This document shows positions 27,566-37,053 of a stretch of 59,940 nt of DNA, one piece after another. The stretch is from Deltaproteobacteria bacterium UBA4427 (GTDB lineage: Bacteria; Myxococcota_A; UBA9160; UBA4427), in NCBI GenBank assembly GCA_002390675.1, contig DGPZ01000089.1, positions 1 through 59,940 of the forward strand. Reading direction: 5' to 3'. A program made the position numbers and the translations under genes. The notes beneath the pieces were generated by a model that made no database searches, was not told the DNA's origin, and worked only from the letters and a program-made list of their open reading frames with translations. The first letter of the stretch is position 1. Each line of letters starts with the position of its first letter.

Positions 27566-27578
27566 CGTAAACCGTGCT

Positions 27579-27614
27579 CTCTGCGTCCGGGCGGGGCTCC
27601 CCCGTGGCGCGGAG
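27579..27614. terminator. Hairpin between convergent genes, probable bidirectional terminator
   Basis: A 7-pair outer stem (CTCTGCG with CGCGGAG, one G-T pair) encloses an inner GGG/CCC stem. It fills the 51-base gap between the DUF1993 stop and the GPH transporter stop. No long T-run, so the call rests on position and pairing. Confidence 0.45.
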
Positions 27615-27616
27615 TG

Positions 27617-29071
27617 TTATTTCAGCGGTAGACGCGAACGGATTTCGAGCGCGCGACGAATTTCATCGTGACGCGTCTTGTCGATGTTGTAACGCCGATA
27701 GAACACAATCGAAATAAGTCCGGGCAATAGCGTGAGTGGCCCTGCAATAATTCCAAATTGGTAGACCGTCTCAGGATCGATTTCCCCAGGCTTCGCACCC
27801 GTCGGGAAGGCGATGAGGTCCATTGCGATCCCCGCAAGAAGATGGCCGAGCCCGGTCGTGAGTTTGCCAAAGAAGGAGCGGGCGGCGAAGAAGATTCCTT
27901 CTTGGCGCCTTCCCGACATGAGTTCGTGTTCGTCGGTTACGTCTGCAAGGGTAGACGCGATGCTGATGACCATGATGGCGCTCATGCAATACGACATGCC
28001 TTTAAATAGACATAAGATCGGAAAAATCCAATCAGAACCGTTCTCGGGGAATAGCCCGATCAGTCTCAGAATGATCGGGATGCCCACGGAACCAGACATT
28101 CCGAGAATGCCCGCGATCAGAGCGTCGCGTTTGCTCCATCGCGTGTGAATCCGAGGCGTGAAGAAGCTCGCAATCGTCAGCCCGATGGGAGCACCAATTA
28201 TCATGTAACGCATCTGGTTCGGCGGTAGCTCCCAAAAGAAGATACCAAGATGAGAACTCAAGGTTTCGTGCAAGCCTAATGTCGCCGATAGAAAAAAGAT
28301 GCCGAAGACGAGAGTCCGGTAATTTTCATTATTCAGGCATTCACCGATTTCGAACCGTAGCTGGCTTGCATTAAATGTGGGGAGGTCATCTGGGGGCTGC
28401 GATAGTTTCGGAATTTGGTCTCGAGTGAAATAGGCGGAGAATAATATGACGAAGATCGTCAACACGCCGACGGCGGCGGCGATCGTGACGTATCCATCCT
28501 TGTTGTTTTGGCCACCCTCAATCGTTCCGAGATAGCTCCACGCCAAAAAAGTCACGGCGAAGTTTCCAACGAGTCCGAAGATGGTGTTGAAACTCATCAA
28601 CACCGATCGCTCTCGGTAGTCCGCGGTCATTTCCGCGCCCAAAGCAAGGTGGGGCACCTGATAAAAGGTTTGGGCGGTGCGGAGCAGGATCGTGAACGTT
28701 GTAAACCACGCAAAGAGCTGAATGCTACCGAGGCCTTCGGGCGGCGAATAGATCGCGTAGAAGAAGAGTGCCATCGGGATTGGCGCAGCGTATAGAAAAG
28801 GATGGCGCCGCCCTAATTTAGATCGCCACCGATCTGAAATCGATCCAACGAGTGGATCCGATAGCGCATCAAATACGAGTGCGATCGTAACGGCTAACCC
28901 GCAAAGCGTTCCCGAGAGCCCGAGAACGTTGTTGTAGAAAAGAAAGTTGAAGGCATTGAAGGCAGCGGTGATTCCTGATTCTGCTGTCGCTCCAACGCCG
29001 TAGGCTGCCCGGGTGCGGAGAGGCAGGGCTGACTTCGCGGCGGACACACTTTCAATATCACTGTTAGACAT
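27617..29071 (-). CDS. GPH-family (MelB-like) MFS transporter
   Basis: 484 residues with about twelve membrane helices. The N-terminal YGVGATAESGITAAFNAFNFLFYNNVLGLSG, the DALSDPLVGSISDRWRSKLGRRHPFL loop and the FYQVPHLALGAEMTADYRERS stretch are hallmarks of the glycoside-pentoside-hexuronide:cation symporters. The substrate is unknown; several MelB relatives in catabolic clusters carry non-sugar substrates. The neighbouring SDR and Rieske genes on the same strand hint at shared regulation. Upstream (29147-29160) a GCCCG/CGGGC hairpin separates it from the SDR gene. Confidence 0.85.
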   Translation of the reverse strand: MSNSDIESVSAAKSALPLRTRAAYGVGATAESGITAAFNAFNFLFYNNVLGLSGTLCGLAVTIALVFDALSDPLVGSISDRWRSKLGRRHPFLYAAPIPMALFFYAIYSPPEGLGSIQLFAWFTTFTILLRTAQTFYQVPHLALGAEMTADYRERSVLMSFNTIFGLVGNFAVTFLAWSYLGTIEGGQNNKDGYVTIAAAVGVLTIFVILFSAYFTRDQIPKLSQPPDDLPTFNASQLRFEIGECLNNENYRTLVFGIFFLSATLGLHETLSSHLGIFFWELPPNQMRYMIIGAPIGLTIASFFTPRIHTRWSKRDALIAGILGMSGSVGIPIILRLIGLFPENGSDWIFPILCLFKGMSYCMSAIMVISIASTLADVTDEHELMSGRRQEGIFFAARSFFGKLTTGLGHLLAGIAMDLIAFPTGAKPGEIDPETVYQFGIIAGPLTLLPGLISIVFYRRYNIDKTRHDEIRRALEIRSRLPLK

Positions 29072-29282
29072 TGCTTGGTTTCGCAGGGCATTTCATTGTC
29101 GCTACTTAATTCCTAGCAAGCCTAATGAAGGTAGATAATATCGAAGGCCCGCTCGCGGGCATCGTGCGCACCTGTTATCGCCAGACTTTTATGACCGAGA
29201 GAATCTGGTCTAGTTCGAGCCAAACACACTCTTAGGGACTCTCTCTGCAGACGGTTGGCGTCCGACGTCATCTGCTTGACCC

Positions 29283-30047
29283 TTAGTGATTCCACCACGC
29301 GCGGTCCGAGAAGGCGCGCAGGTCGATTTCATGAGTCCAAGCAGAACGATGCTGTTGGGATAAGTGGAAATAGGTCTTCGCGATTTCGGCCGGTACAAGT
29401 AGGCCATCATTATCCAGACCACGGGTCTCTCGGAGCTGTTGAAAGCGCTCAGGCCCGAGCATTTTGCCTAATGTATCCGGCGCATCCACAGCGCCATCTA
29501 TCAGAATATGGGCGACATGAATGCCCTTAGGCGAAAATTCCGCGTTGAGCGTCTGGCAAAGCATACGACGGCCGCCCATTGCTGCCGCGTGGGAATGCTG
29601 GCCGGCATTGCCGCGCACGGCGGCGGTTGCGGAGGTGACGAGTAACGTACCTCTCCCGCGCTTTTCCATGTGGGGAAAGACTGAAGAGGCTACCCGGAAA
29701 AGCGCAAAAGTCGCGAGACGCCAGCCAAGTTCGAATGCCTTGTAGCTTGTGTCGGCGAGCTCTCGCGAGCCGATCTGTGCACCGAGATTGAAGACCACGA
29801 CTTCGATGGATCCTATCTCAGCCTCGACTTCGGCGATTCTATCCTCAAGAGCGTCGGGATCACTCGCATCCAGAAGGAATCCCGATGCTGAGCCGCCCGC
29901 GTCTTCTATCTCTCCAACAAGTTTCCTGAGGCCGTCCTCATCACTCCTGCGACACAGTACTGCGTTATACCCCTGACTCGCAAAGTGCTTTCCAACGTGC
30001 CCGCCGATTCCAGCTCCGGCGCCGATCACCAAACATACGGGTTTCAT
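29283..30047 (-). CDS. SDR-family protein lacking the catalytic Tyr/Lys
   Basis: 254 residues from ATG 30047. The nucleotide-binding GAGAGIGGHVGKHF loop (about 8-21) and LRKLVGEIEDAGGSASGFLLDASDP follow the classical SDR fold. The usual Y-x-x-x-K is replaced by H-A-A-A-M in the GQHSHAAAMGGRR segment, checked on the codons. The closing GIHVAHILIDGAVDAPD stretch is of a known SDR subgroup that often lacks the Tyr. It may bind NAD(P) without ordinary dehydrogenase chemistry. ATG at 30062 and 30116 are alternative starts. Confidence 0.8.
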   Translation of the reverse strand: MKPVCLVIGAGAGIGGHVGKHFASQGYNAVLCRRSDEDGLRKLVGEIEDAGGSASGFLLDASDPDALEDRIAEVEAEIGSIEVVVFNLGAQIGSRELADTSYKAFELGWRLATFALFRVASSVFPHMEKRGRGTLLVTSATAAVRGNAGQHSHAAAMGGRRMLCQTLNAEFSPKGIHVAHILIDGAVDAPDTLGKMLGPERFQQLRETRGLDNDGLLVPAEIAKTYFHLSQQHRSAWTHEIDLRAFSDRAWWNH

Positions 30048-30586
30048 TTTGAGCCACTCCATGATGCAATGGGAACGCTTCTGGCAAGCGGCGATTCTAG
30101 CATCCGTCGCACTCACTTTCCCTGAGTCTTTTTTTACCGGTGCTAGTCAGCTTGATCCGCGACCGAGATGGCCGTCGTGTATTCGAGTTCCTCCATATCA
30201 AAGCTTGAAGCCGCGCCGGAGGCTCCCCCTAGCCAGATAAGCCGTGTGGACGCCATCGTGGGCGGCAACAACTCGCACGAGGACTTTCAGCGTGTAGTAG
30301 AAGTAGGACTCAACGACTTCCGCGCTAGCCCGAACGCTCTCGCTCAAACGACCGAGCGAGTCGTGTTTATGCTGATTTACGAACCCAGGCGTGTTGGCGC
30401 GTTGGAGCGTTGGAGCTGATGCCGCTTCGGGTCACGTCCTTATGCCACGACTCCTAACGTGTATTACCAGAGACGCGATCCGGCGATCGAACGAAAGTCT
30501 GAGTGCTCGAAACAAGGGGAAGGAAACACATCCCGGGGAATCCGCGTATGAGAGCCCCTGAGCCCTGAGGCGCTGAGCGGCGCCTA
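30048..30586. other. Intergenic region without confident gene
   Basis: About 540 bases between the SDR start and the TauD stop. A plus-strand frame of 83 codons (30168-30419) has a fairly protein-like middle but no ribosome binding site, family resemblance or supporting neighbour. I do not call it. Confidence 0.35.
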
Positions 30587-31429
30587 CTAGCTCGGTCGCT
30601 CGCCAGCAACGGTGCAGCGTCGCAGGATGCGGGCGCTGCCGCGGTGGTCTGCTGAGCCAGAGTGCTGTGTTGCGCGCTCGTCCCAGATAGCCACCGCGCC
30701 CGTCGTCCAATGGAAGCGGCACTGAATACTCACGTCCTGAACGCGGCTCGATAGAAATTCCAGCATGGCGACGCTCTCGTCTTTGCTGATGCCTTCTATC
30801 CTACCGAGATAGGCTCGGTCGACGAAGAGCGATTTTCGTCCGGACACCGGATGGGTTCGAACAAGTGGATGGCTCGCGCCGGTGCCGACAGCCTTCATGA
30901 TCTTCTCTACGGCGTCCTCGGGCAAATGGCGCTGGATATAGTCTATGAAACCGCCGTCCGTCGCATGAAATCCCTGCAAGCCTGAGAGGTACGTCTTCAT
31001 ACCGTCGGAAAGTTTTTCATAGGCGAGCTGCATATTGGCCCACAGCGTGTCTCCACCGGCAGGAGGTGTCTCTTCGCAGCGAAGCACCCCGGCGCAAGGC
31101 GGACGCTCCATGTATGTAACGTCCGTATGCCAGCCATCACGATCCGGCTCGCTCTGGGTCGTGTCGATAATATCATGAAGGCGACTAGGGTCGCCTAATG
31201 CTCCTCGAATCGGATGAACCTCTGGCTCTCCGAAACAGCTGGCGAGCGCGAGATGGGCCTCGTCATCGATAAACTGATCACGGAAGAAGAGTACGAGATG
31301 CTCACTTAGAGCGTCGCGAAGTTCTGTCTGCATCACTTCCGTGAGAGGAGCATTGAGATCGATCCCGTCAATCTCAGCACCGAGTGCCGCGGTGACAGGG
31401 GTTGCCCGGAACATCGAATAGCTCGTCAT
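30587..31429 (-). CDS. TauD/TfdA-family 2-oxoglutarate-dependent dioxygenase
   Basis: 280 residues, usual for the family. Iron ligands are H101-x-D103 (WHTDVTY) and the distal H256 (RATQH). R267 or R271 in the closing R-ILRRCTV segment should bind 2-oxoglutarate. VRLTP-like entry (VTAALGAEIDGIDL) and the LFFRDQ strand are typical. Members hydroxylate and so cleave sulfonates, phenoxyacetates, alkyl sulfates and similar substrates. With sulfatases nearby, a sulfur-linked substrate is possible, but the genes are 13 kb apart. Confidence 0.9.
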   Translation of the reverse strand: MTSYSMFRATPVTAALGAEIDGIDLNAPLTEVMQTELRDALSEHLVLFFRDQFIDDEAHLALASCFGEPEVHPIRGALGDPSRLHDIIDTTQSEPDRDGWHTDVTYMERPPCAGVLRCEETPPAGGDTLWANMQLAYEKLSDGMKTYLSGLQGFHATDGGFIDYIQRHLPEDAVEKIMKAVGTGASHPLVRTHPVSGRKSLFVDRAYLGRIEGISKDESVAMLEFLSSRVQDVSIQCRFHWTTGAVAIWDERATQHSGSADHRGSARILRRCTVAGERPS

Positions 31430-31674
31430 ATAAAAACCCTCGAGGTGCTGTATTGCTCGGCCGTCGATTCCTTAAAAAGCCGTGAAATAGACGCCGGGAT
31501 TCGCCGAGTCGCGGTCCCTGGTCGTTGAACAGATAGAAGCGACGGTTGCACGTGAGGCGCAAGAGGTCCCCACTTGCCCGCACCGCGGATGATCGCGATG
31601 CGGACGAGCGGGTGTTTCTATTGATCGGTCCGCAGCTTCAAGAGAGAGGCTTAGAAATCGACTTACGCTTCAAC

Positions 31675-32040
31675 CTATACGCGGCGGAGCGCGCAGAGCT
31701 TGTTGCCGTCGGGGTCGCGGAGATAGGCGAGATACATCGCGCCTTCGCGAACACCCGGCGGGTCTTCGCAAGTGGTTCCGCCGTTCGCGACACCGGCTGC
31801 GTGCCAAGCATCACCCTGTTCATTGGATTCCACAGCGAAGCCAATCGTACTTCCGTTGCCGTTCGTCGCCGGCTCGCCGTTGATCGGGGTAGTGATCGCG
31901 AACATGCCCGTTTTGCTGGCATAGAAATAGCGGTTGGCGTTGGCAGCGCCCGGTCCAACATCGAGCGTGGCAAATAGTGCATCGTAAAACTTCTTCGACA
32001 CTTCAAGATCATTGACACCGAGCATTACATGACTGAACAC
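31675..32040 (-). CDS. Single-domain VOC family protein
   Basis: 121 residues. MFSHVMLGVNDLEVSKKFYDALF, GMFAITTPINGEPAT, GFAVESNEQ and the YLAYLRDPDGNKLCAL end are those of small glyoxalase-like VOC proteins annotated as lactoylglutathione-lyase-like. The His in SHVML and Asp/Glu at the end strands are candidate metal ligands, but the final Glu is not evident. AAGGAG lies about 7 bases upstream. A 245-base gap separates it from the TauD gene. Confidence 0.85.
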   Translation of the reverse strand: MFSHVMLGVNDLEVSKKFYDALFATLDVGPGAANANRYFYASKTGMFAITTPINGEPATNGNGSTIGFAVESNEQGDAWHAAGVANGGTTCEDPPGVREGAMYLAYLRDPDGNKLCALRRV

Positions 32041-33001
32041 AAAATTCTCCTTGGTTATTTCTTCGAGTGAGGTTGATAGCGAGTGGGGTTATATCGACGG
32101 TCAAGCCGTCTGCATATTGCGCGACGTGTCACGGGGTGAGGGCCTGGCCTCACTCGTGAACGGCTAAATCTGGGTGCACGATCGTAGCGGACTCTGCTGG
32201 CGAGTCGGGGATATGCTTTCGGCGCTGGTCCATTGGCGCAGTACTGTCACGGAATGCCAGCCGAATTGGTGACGAGCCAGCTCGGTTAGACGCGGGTCGC
32301 AGTGACCGAATGTGAAAGGTGGGATCTCGACGGGTCGTCTTGCTGATGTGGGAAGAGTTCGTGTCGTGCACCCGGTGGCGCTGTTCTGAGTTGAACTCAG
32401 CAATCTTGCCGGCAGAGGTTAGCAGGAGACCGTGTTGCAACATCATTCTGCATAAGTTCGAAGAGCCTCGGGACCCGCACGAACGTTTCCCCGCCGTGCT
32501 AAAGACCTTGATGGGCTTCGCGCTCGGGTCTCGGTAGGTGTTGGATGACAAGTTTACCGACGGGCTCGTGGTCGTGCACCGGGTATTTACCGACCGTGCG
32601 GCCGGCGTCGGAGCATGGAAGGACTTTGCCTAGACGGCGAACGAATCATTTCACTGAGCATCGTTGCTAAGGTCTTCGCCGGGGGAGATCGGGACAAGGG
32701 CGCTCTCGGCGGGCTCCCAACAATGAAGAGTGGCTCGTATCGACCTCAGTCCTGAATTCGGAATGTCGAGGGTCGGAATTGCCCACTCGGGCGGGGCGCT
32801 TATCGGCAATTCCCCATGATCGACCCCGCGAGTGAAATCGTTATCGCACAACGTGGATCGTCCAAACAGTCATCGTTGCTCCTGCTCGATCCGACCGTTT
32901 TTCCGACTTTTAACGCCAACATAGGAGCGCTGCGAGAGAGCTAGAACGGCGGGGCAACAGTTCCGTGTGCAATGGACGTGTGGCAGGATTGCCCGTGCTT
33001 A
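32041..33001. other. Nearly 1 kb without an intact gene, possible decayed coding sequence
   Basis: All frames are short and lack ribosome binding sites. On the plus strand a readable stretch ends in a stop near 32537. It appears to continue in another frame from about 32541 (LDDKFTDGLVVVHRV...AWKDFA) to a stop near 32631. This could be the remains of a frameshifted gene, though I recognise no family. Otherwise nothing is seen. Confidence 0.3.
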
Positions 33002-33829
33002 TTAGTGCGGGACGTTCATGGATCGGGGCGGCCTGACGACGATGTCGGCGATATTCACTTCGATTGGCTGAGTCACTGCGTAGAGGACTGCCTTCGCAAC
33101 ATCGTTCGGGTTGCCGAGCAGCTGCTTCATGTTCTGAGCGAGGGTTTCGAGTGCCTCTGGCGGTAGTCTGTCGCCTTTCTCCAACTCAAATTCCATGCCT
33201 GCCATCTTACCCATCGTGTTAATGAAATCTCGGTCGAAGTTCCGTGCAAAGTTTGTTGCGATTGCACCTGGCATCACATTCGTCACACGGATGGTGTCCT
33301 CTTCTAGTTCATCACGCAGACTCGAAGAGATTGAATTCACTGCATGCTTGGTGGAGCCGTAGACACCTGAGTTTCTGCGCTCTGCGGCGACCGACGAGAT
33401 ATTTACGATCTGTCCTTCTGCGCCGCAGGCCCTCATTGCCTTGACCGCGGCCTGGCAGCCGACGAGAAGGGCCAAGATGTTTGTTTCGAGCATAGAGCGC
33501 CACTCTTCGGGATCGCCTTCAAGGATCGGTGCTGGGTAGGATAGGCCGGCATTATTCACCATGATGTCGAGGTGCCCGGTCGCTTCTACGGCCGCGTCTA
33601 CGAGGCCGTAGACCTGCGAGACGTCGCGTACATCTGACGTGATGACGGTCGCTATTCCGCCTGCCTCTTCGATTTCTTTCTTAGTATCGTCCATAGCAGC
33701 AGCGGTTCGGCCAGAAAGAAAAGTGTGAGCCCCAGCTTCTGCTAGGTGCATTGCGATCGCTCTTCCGATTCCGCTGGAGGCGCCGGTGATGATGGCAGTG
33801 CGGGCTGAAAGAGGCTTTTTATCAGACAT
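33002..33829 (-). CDS. Classical short-chain dehydrogenase/reductase
   Basis: 275 residues with all classical SDR motifs: GASSGIG at 16-22, NNAG at 92-95, S145, and Y157-x3-K161. RTAAAMDD after the second strand suggests NADP preference. It should interconvert an alcohol and ketone in the cytoplasm; the substrate is unknown. AAGGAA about 10 bases upstream supports the ATG. It lies 76 bases downstream of the metallo-hydrolase on the same strand. Confidence 0.92.
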   Translation of the reverse strand: MSDKKPLSARTAIITGASSGIGRAIAMHLAEAGAHTFLSGRTAAAMDDTKKEIEEAGGIATVITSDVRDVSQVYGLVDAAVEATGHLDIMVNNAGLSYPAPILEGDPEEWRSMLETNILALLVGCQAAVKAMRACGAEGQIVNISSVAAERRNSGVYGSTKHAVNSISSSLRDELEEDTIRVTNVMPGAIATNFARNFDRDFINTMGKMAGMEFELEKGDRLPPEALETLAQNMKQLLGNPNDVAKAVLYAVTQPIEVNIADIVVRPPRSMNVPH

Positions 33830-33905
33830 GATGAGTCATTCCTTAAGAAGTTACTTGAAGCTTGGGACTCACTCAGCTGTGACTGCAGAGGCGGTCACGA
33901 CGGAA

Positions 33906-35000
33906 TTAGAAGCGGCGCATCTCTCCGATGGACAGAACCCATGGCGCGGGAGCCGACGCCTCTGGTCCATCCATCTCCGCCGCTGCTTTAAGGAATCGCT
34001 TTGGCGGCTCGTCGAGGGGTTCATCTGCGAGGTCGAAGGTTCCGAAATGCATAGCCACGGCCGTCTCGGCGCGAACGTCCAGGGCCGCTTGATAGGCCTC
34101 CTCAGGATTCATATGCGTGAGTCGCATCAGTTCGGTCGGCTCGTATGCGCCGATCGGCACGGCCGCGAGATCGAAGGGGCCGAGCGCTTTTCCGATTTCA
34201 GAAAATCCGCTGAAGTAACCAGTGTCTCCCGCAAAATAGAAGCGGCGTTCTTTTCCGATCACCGCCCAAGAAGACCAAAGCACTTTGTTTGTGTCCGTCA
34301 GGCTGCGCTTGCTCCAGTGTTGCGAGGGCAAACAATGGATTTCGACTCCGCCGATCCGGGTCTGTTCGGTCCAGTCGAGCTCCGTCACGCGAGAGATACC
34401 GTGGTCACGCAGCAGTTCGCCGTTGCCGAGGGGGACGAGGAAGCGCGTATTAGCATCGCGTTCTGCTAGGCGGGTTAACGTGGGTAGATCAAGGTGATCG
34501 AAGTGATTATGTGAGATGAGGACGAAATTGATTGGGGGTAGATCTTCGAAATCCAGCCCGGGCGCGACATGCCGTGCTGGGCCGATCCAAGAGAGGGGGC
34601 TCGCACGTTTGGACCACATAGGGTCTGTAAGAAAACGAACACCATCCATTTCAACGAGCATCGTTGCGTGCCCAATCCAAGTCACCGTGGGTGATCCGGC
34701 CAGTGCCGCCTTGAAGTGCGCGGTCCCGCTCGACTCGCTGGGCGGAGCGCCCTCGCGCCGAGATAAGGTCGCCTTGATACGGCCAAGAAGGAACGGGAGA
34801 CGCACGCGGATTCCGCCGCGCAGGAGTTCGCCGATTGGGTTCGTAAAGCGGTCATGTGCGTCTCTTAAGGACGGCAGCAGCCAGGTCGGTTCATCGGGAG
34901 CGGCGCTGCCGGAGAACGTCGATGAGCCGATGAGACCGGCGACTAGCAAGCAGGCGACGATCCGCCGTCTGATTGCCTGAGGCTTCGTTCGAGCCATCAT
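33906..35000 (-). CDS. MBL-fold metallo-hydrolase, NAPE-PLD/RomA-like, exported
   Basis: About 364 residues. A basic start and hydrophobic segment (about 10-32) form a signal peptide or anchor. The metallo-beta-lactamase fold shows TWIGHATMLVEMDGVRFLTDPMW, then SHNHFDHLD (zinc motif HxHxDH), HCLPSQHWSKR, FAGDTGYF and AMHFGTFDL-DEP. This set is the N-acyl-phosphatidylethanolamine phospholipase D-like branch. The adjacent ATGs at 35000 and 34997 both avoid the unlikely leader to 35072. It probably acts on lipids or other substrates in the periplasm. Confidence 0.85.
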   Translation of the reverse strand: MMARTKPQAIRRRIVACLLVAGLIGSSTFSGSAAPDEPTWLLPSLRDAHDRFTNPIGELLRGGIRVRLPFLLGRIKATLSRREGAPPSESSGTAHFKAALAGSPTVTWIGHATMLVEMDGVRFLTDPMWSKRASPLSWIGPARHVAPGLDFEDLPPINFVLISHNHFDHLDLPTLTRLAERDANTRFLVPLGNGELLRDHGISRVTELDWTEQTRIGGVEIHCLPSQHWSKRSLTDTNKVLWSSWAVIGKERRFYFAGDTGYFSGFSEIGKALGPFDLAAVPIGAYEPTELMRLTHMNPEEAYQAALDVRAETAVAMHFGTFDLADEPLDEPPKRFLKAAAEMDGPEASAPAPWVLSIGEMRRF

Positions 35001-35232
35001 CTTTGGATCCGCCTTTGGTAGTAACGTGGTTTTGCTCCACGGGCGCCGGCCTCCCGCCAAGAATATGTTCACGGCCCGAGCCCGGCAACATAGGCAGCGC
35101 GTGTGATTTTAGGCACGCCGCGTCACATAGATCTAGGAAAGCCTCGCTGCAGAAGCCAAGCGAGTCGAGACTAAGGAGACTTGGTTGTGTGGGGCCTATT
35201 TTGGCCTCGCGATCAATCGAGTTGATGGCTAT

Positions 35233-36420
35233 CTACGATGCAGGCGCCTCGATCGGGTCACCCATTCGCGCGTAGACATCAAGCATCGAGCCCCCGAAGA
35301 AACGCTCTGTCTTTGCAGGCGACGCTTCTAAGAAGAGCTCGTCGTAGAACTTTTTGGGGTCCGTAAAGCCTTCGAAATGCGGAAAGTCCGACGAAAACAC
35401 GATCATGTCTTCGGGCAGGTCTCGCATGATAGCGAGGAGGGGCTGGTCGTTGCCGCCGCTCAGAGGCGTCGCACGTATATGACGAGCAAGGTATTCACTG
35501 GGCTTTTGCTTAAGCCGAGACTTTCCGAGAAAGAGCTCGGCCGTCGGTGATACGCGGTCGTCAATTTCGCGCATGAGGTAGGGCAGCCAGCCAGTTCCAA
35601 CCTCGGCGAGCATGAGTGTTAGGTTCGGGAAGCGCTCGAAGACGCCACCGTAGACCATGGAATAGATCAAGGTTGAAGGCGCCACGTGCCTATGCGCGCT
35701 TGAGACCATACGCATGACGGTTGTGTCGCCGCCAAGGTTTGCCCAGCCCGGATCAAAGCGCATGCGCTCAAACCCAGTATGAAGCATAGGCGTCATGCCT
35801 AGTGATACGGCGGCCGCCCAGACGCGATCCCAGGAGGGATGTGCCGGCGGGATGCCTCCGACCGGATAGGCGGGCACCAGAAAGACCCGGCTGCCATGTG
35901 CGCGCATGCGCTCCATTTCAGCGACAGTCCAATCGAGGTCGTGATAGTCGAGTGCCGTGACCGGAAGTAGGCGACCCTTGCTCCCGGCACACGTTTCAGC
36001 GAGCCACGTGTTACAGGTTCGAATAACGTCACGAGTTAGGTCCAGGTCATCGATCGCAATGGAGTAGGCGATCCCCGATAGACAGATGACATTCTGGATA
36101 TCGATTTTTTGCTCGTCCATCCAAGCCAGTCGGGCCTTCGCATTAGCGACTTGAAATTGATTCTTGCCTTCGAATTCTGATCGACGTCCCGCTTCGTCGT
36201 CCTTTTCTTGACCATGCAACAAGGCCATGCCGGGCGGGACGAGATCGGCCATAGGCGGCCGATCTGCCTCGGGGACGTAGTGGAGTAGATCCCCAATGAT
36301 CGCGTCGACCGCGAGCACCGAGGGATCCAAGGGCGGGAGGCGCTTGGCAAGCTCGGGGTAAGGATCGAGCCATTCGGGGCCCGGTTCGAAATGAGCATCT
36401 ACATCGAGAATAAGCGTCAT
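35233..36420 (-). CDS. Amidohydrolase 2 family protein
   Basis: 395 residues. The N-terminal DVDAHFEP gives D8 and H10 as metal ligands, MLHTGFERM a further His, and SSDFPHFEG (about residue 350) the metal Asp. Overall it resembles the paralogue at 20425 and the ACMSD-like decarboxylase/hydrolase branch. The substrate is unknown. GGGAGAA precedes the ATG. It is divergent from bfr; the 120-base gap has nested inverted repeats AATGAA/TTCATT and GAATG/CATTC at 36446-36468 that could be regulatory. Confidence 0.85.
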   Translation of the reverse strand: MTLILDVDAHFEPGPEWLDPYPELAKRLPPLDPSVLAVDAIIGDLLHYVPEADRPPMADLVPPGMALLHGQEKDDEAGRRSEFEGKNQFQVANAKARLAWMDEQKIDIQNVICLSGIAYSIAIDDLDLTRDVIRTCNTWLAETCAGSKGRLLPVTALDYHDLDWTVAEMERMRAHGSRVFLVPAYPVGGIPPAHPSWDRVWAAAVSLGMTPMLHTGFERMRFDPGWANLGGDTTVMRMVSSAHRHVAPSTLIYSMVYGGVFERFPNLTLMLAEVGTGWLPYLMREIDDRVSPTAELFLGKSRLKQKPSEYLARHIRATPLSGGNDQPLLAIMRDLPEDMIVFSSDFPHFEGFTDPKKFYDELFLEASPAKTERFFGGSMLDVYARMGDPIEAPAS

Positions 36421-36540
36421 AGGGTTCTCCCTGGGTACTCATAAAGAATGAACGATTTCACATTCATTATCTAGTCTATCCCTGCAGTGAGAAACACATG
36501 AAGCTAGACTACGGGGGAGTCGAAACTTAGTGGGGGAAAA

Positions 36541-37011
36541 ATGCAGGGTGATGCTTCGATCGTTGAGACGCTGAATGATGTTTTGACAGCTGAATTGACA
36601 GCAATCAATCAATACTTCATTCACCACAAGATGTGTCAGAACTGGGGCTATGCGCGGCTCTCTAAGAAAAAGTATGAAGAGTCGATCGAAGAGATGAAGC
36701 ACGCCGATCGCGTGATTGAGCGGATTCTGTTTTTGGACGGAATTCCGAACATGCAGCGAATGAGCCCCGTTAGGGTTGGCGAAAGCCCCAGTGAGCAGCA
36801 CGAGCTCGACCTAGCGCTTGAGGTGAATGCGGTTGAGCGTCTCAATAAGGGAATTGGACTCGCTCGAGAGAAGGGTGATAACGGAACCCGCGAATTATTA
36901 GAAGACATACTTCGAGAGGAAGAAGAGTCGATAGACTGGCACGAAGCACAACTCCATCTCATTAGGGACGTTGGGCGGGAATCCTATCTATCTGAGATGA
37001 TCAGCGAATAG
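36541..37011 (+). CDS. bfr: Bacterioferritin with an altered ferroxidase ligand
   Basis: 156 residues, colinear with E. coli bacterioferritin. It stores iron as a 24-mer with inter-subunit haem. Ferroxidase ligands E18, E51, H54, E94 and E127 are present, as is the haem ligand M52. Position 130, normally His, is Ser (codons GAG-TCG-ATA read E-S-I). This suggests impaired ferroxidase activity, or a subunit that pairs with another Bfr chain. GGGGGAAA precedes the ATG. No bfd ferredoxin gene is adjacent. Confidence 0.92.
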   Translation: MQGDASIVETLNDVLTAELTAINQYFIHHKMCQNWGYARLSKKKYEESIEEMKHADRVIERILFLDGIPNMQRMSPVRVGESPSEQHELDLALEVNAVERLNKGIGLAREKGDNGTRELLEDILREEEESIDWHEAQLHLIRDVGRESYLSEMISE

Positions 37012-37034
37012 TTGGCCTGCGACTCTTAGAGCGA

Positions 37035-37053
37035 ATAGTCGGTGATCGACTAT
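37035..37053. terminator. Hairpin between bfr and the LLM oxidoreductase
   Basis: ATAGTCG-GTGAT-CGACTAT: perfect 7-bp stem with a 5-base loop in the 38-base convergent gap. It overlaps the minus-strand stop codon. Position suggests a two-way terminator; there is no T-run. Confidence 0.5.

Noticed and set aside
29147..29160. GCCCG/CGGGC hairpin as a terminator after the SDR gene
   Set aside because: It is over 120 bases from the stop and has no T-run on the relevant strand, so I did not list it as a terminator.
30168..30419. 83-codon plus-strand frame
   Set aside because: No SD, no recognisable family, and it lies in the leader region of a minus-strand gene.
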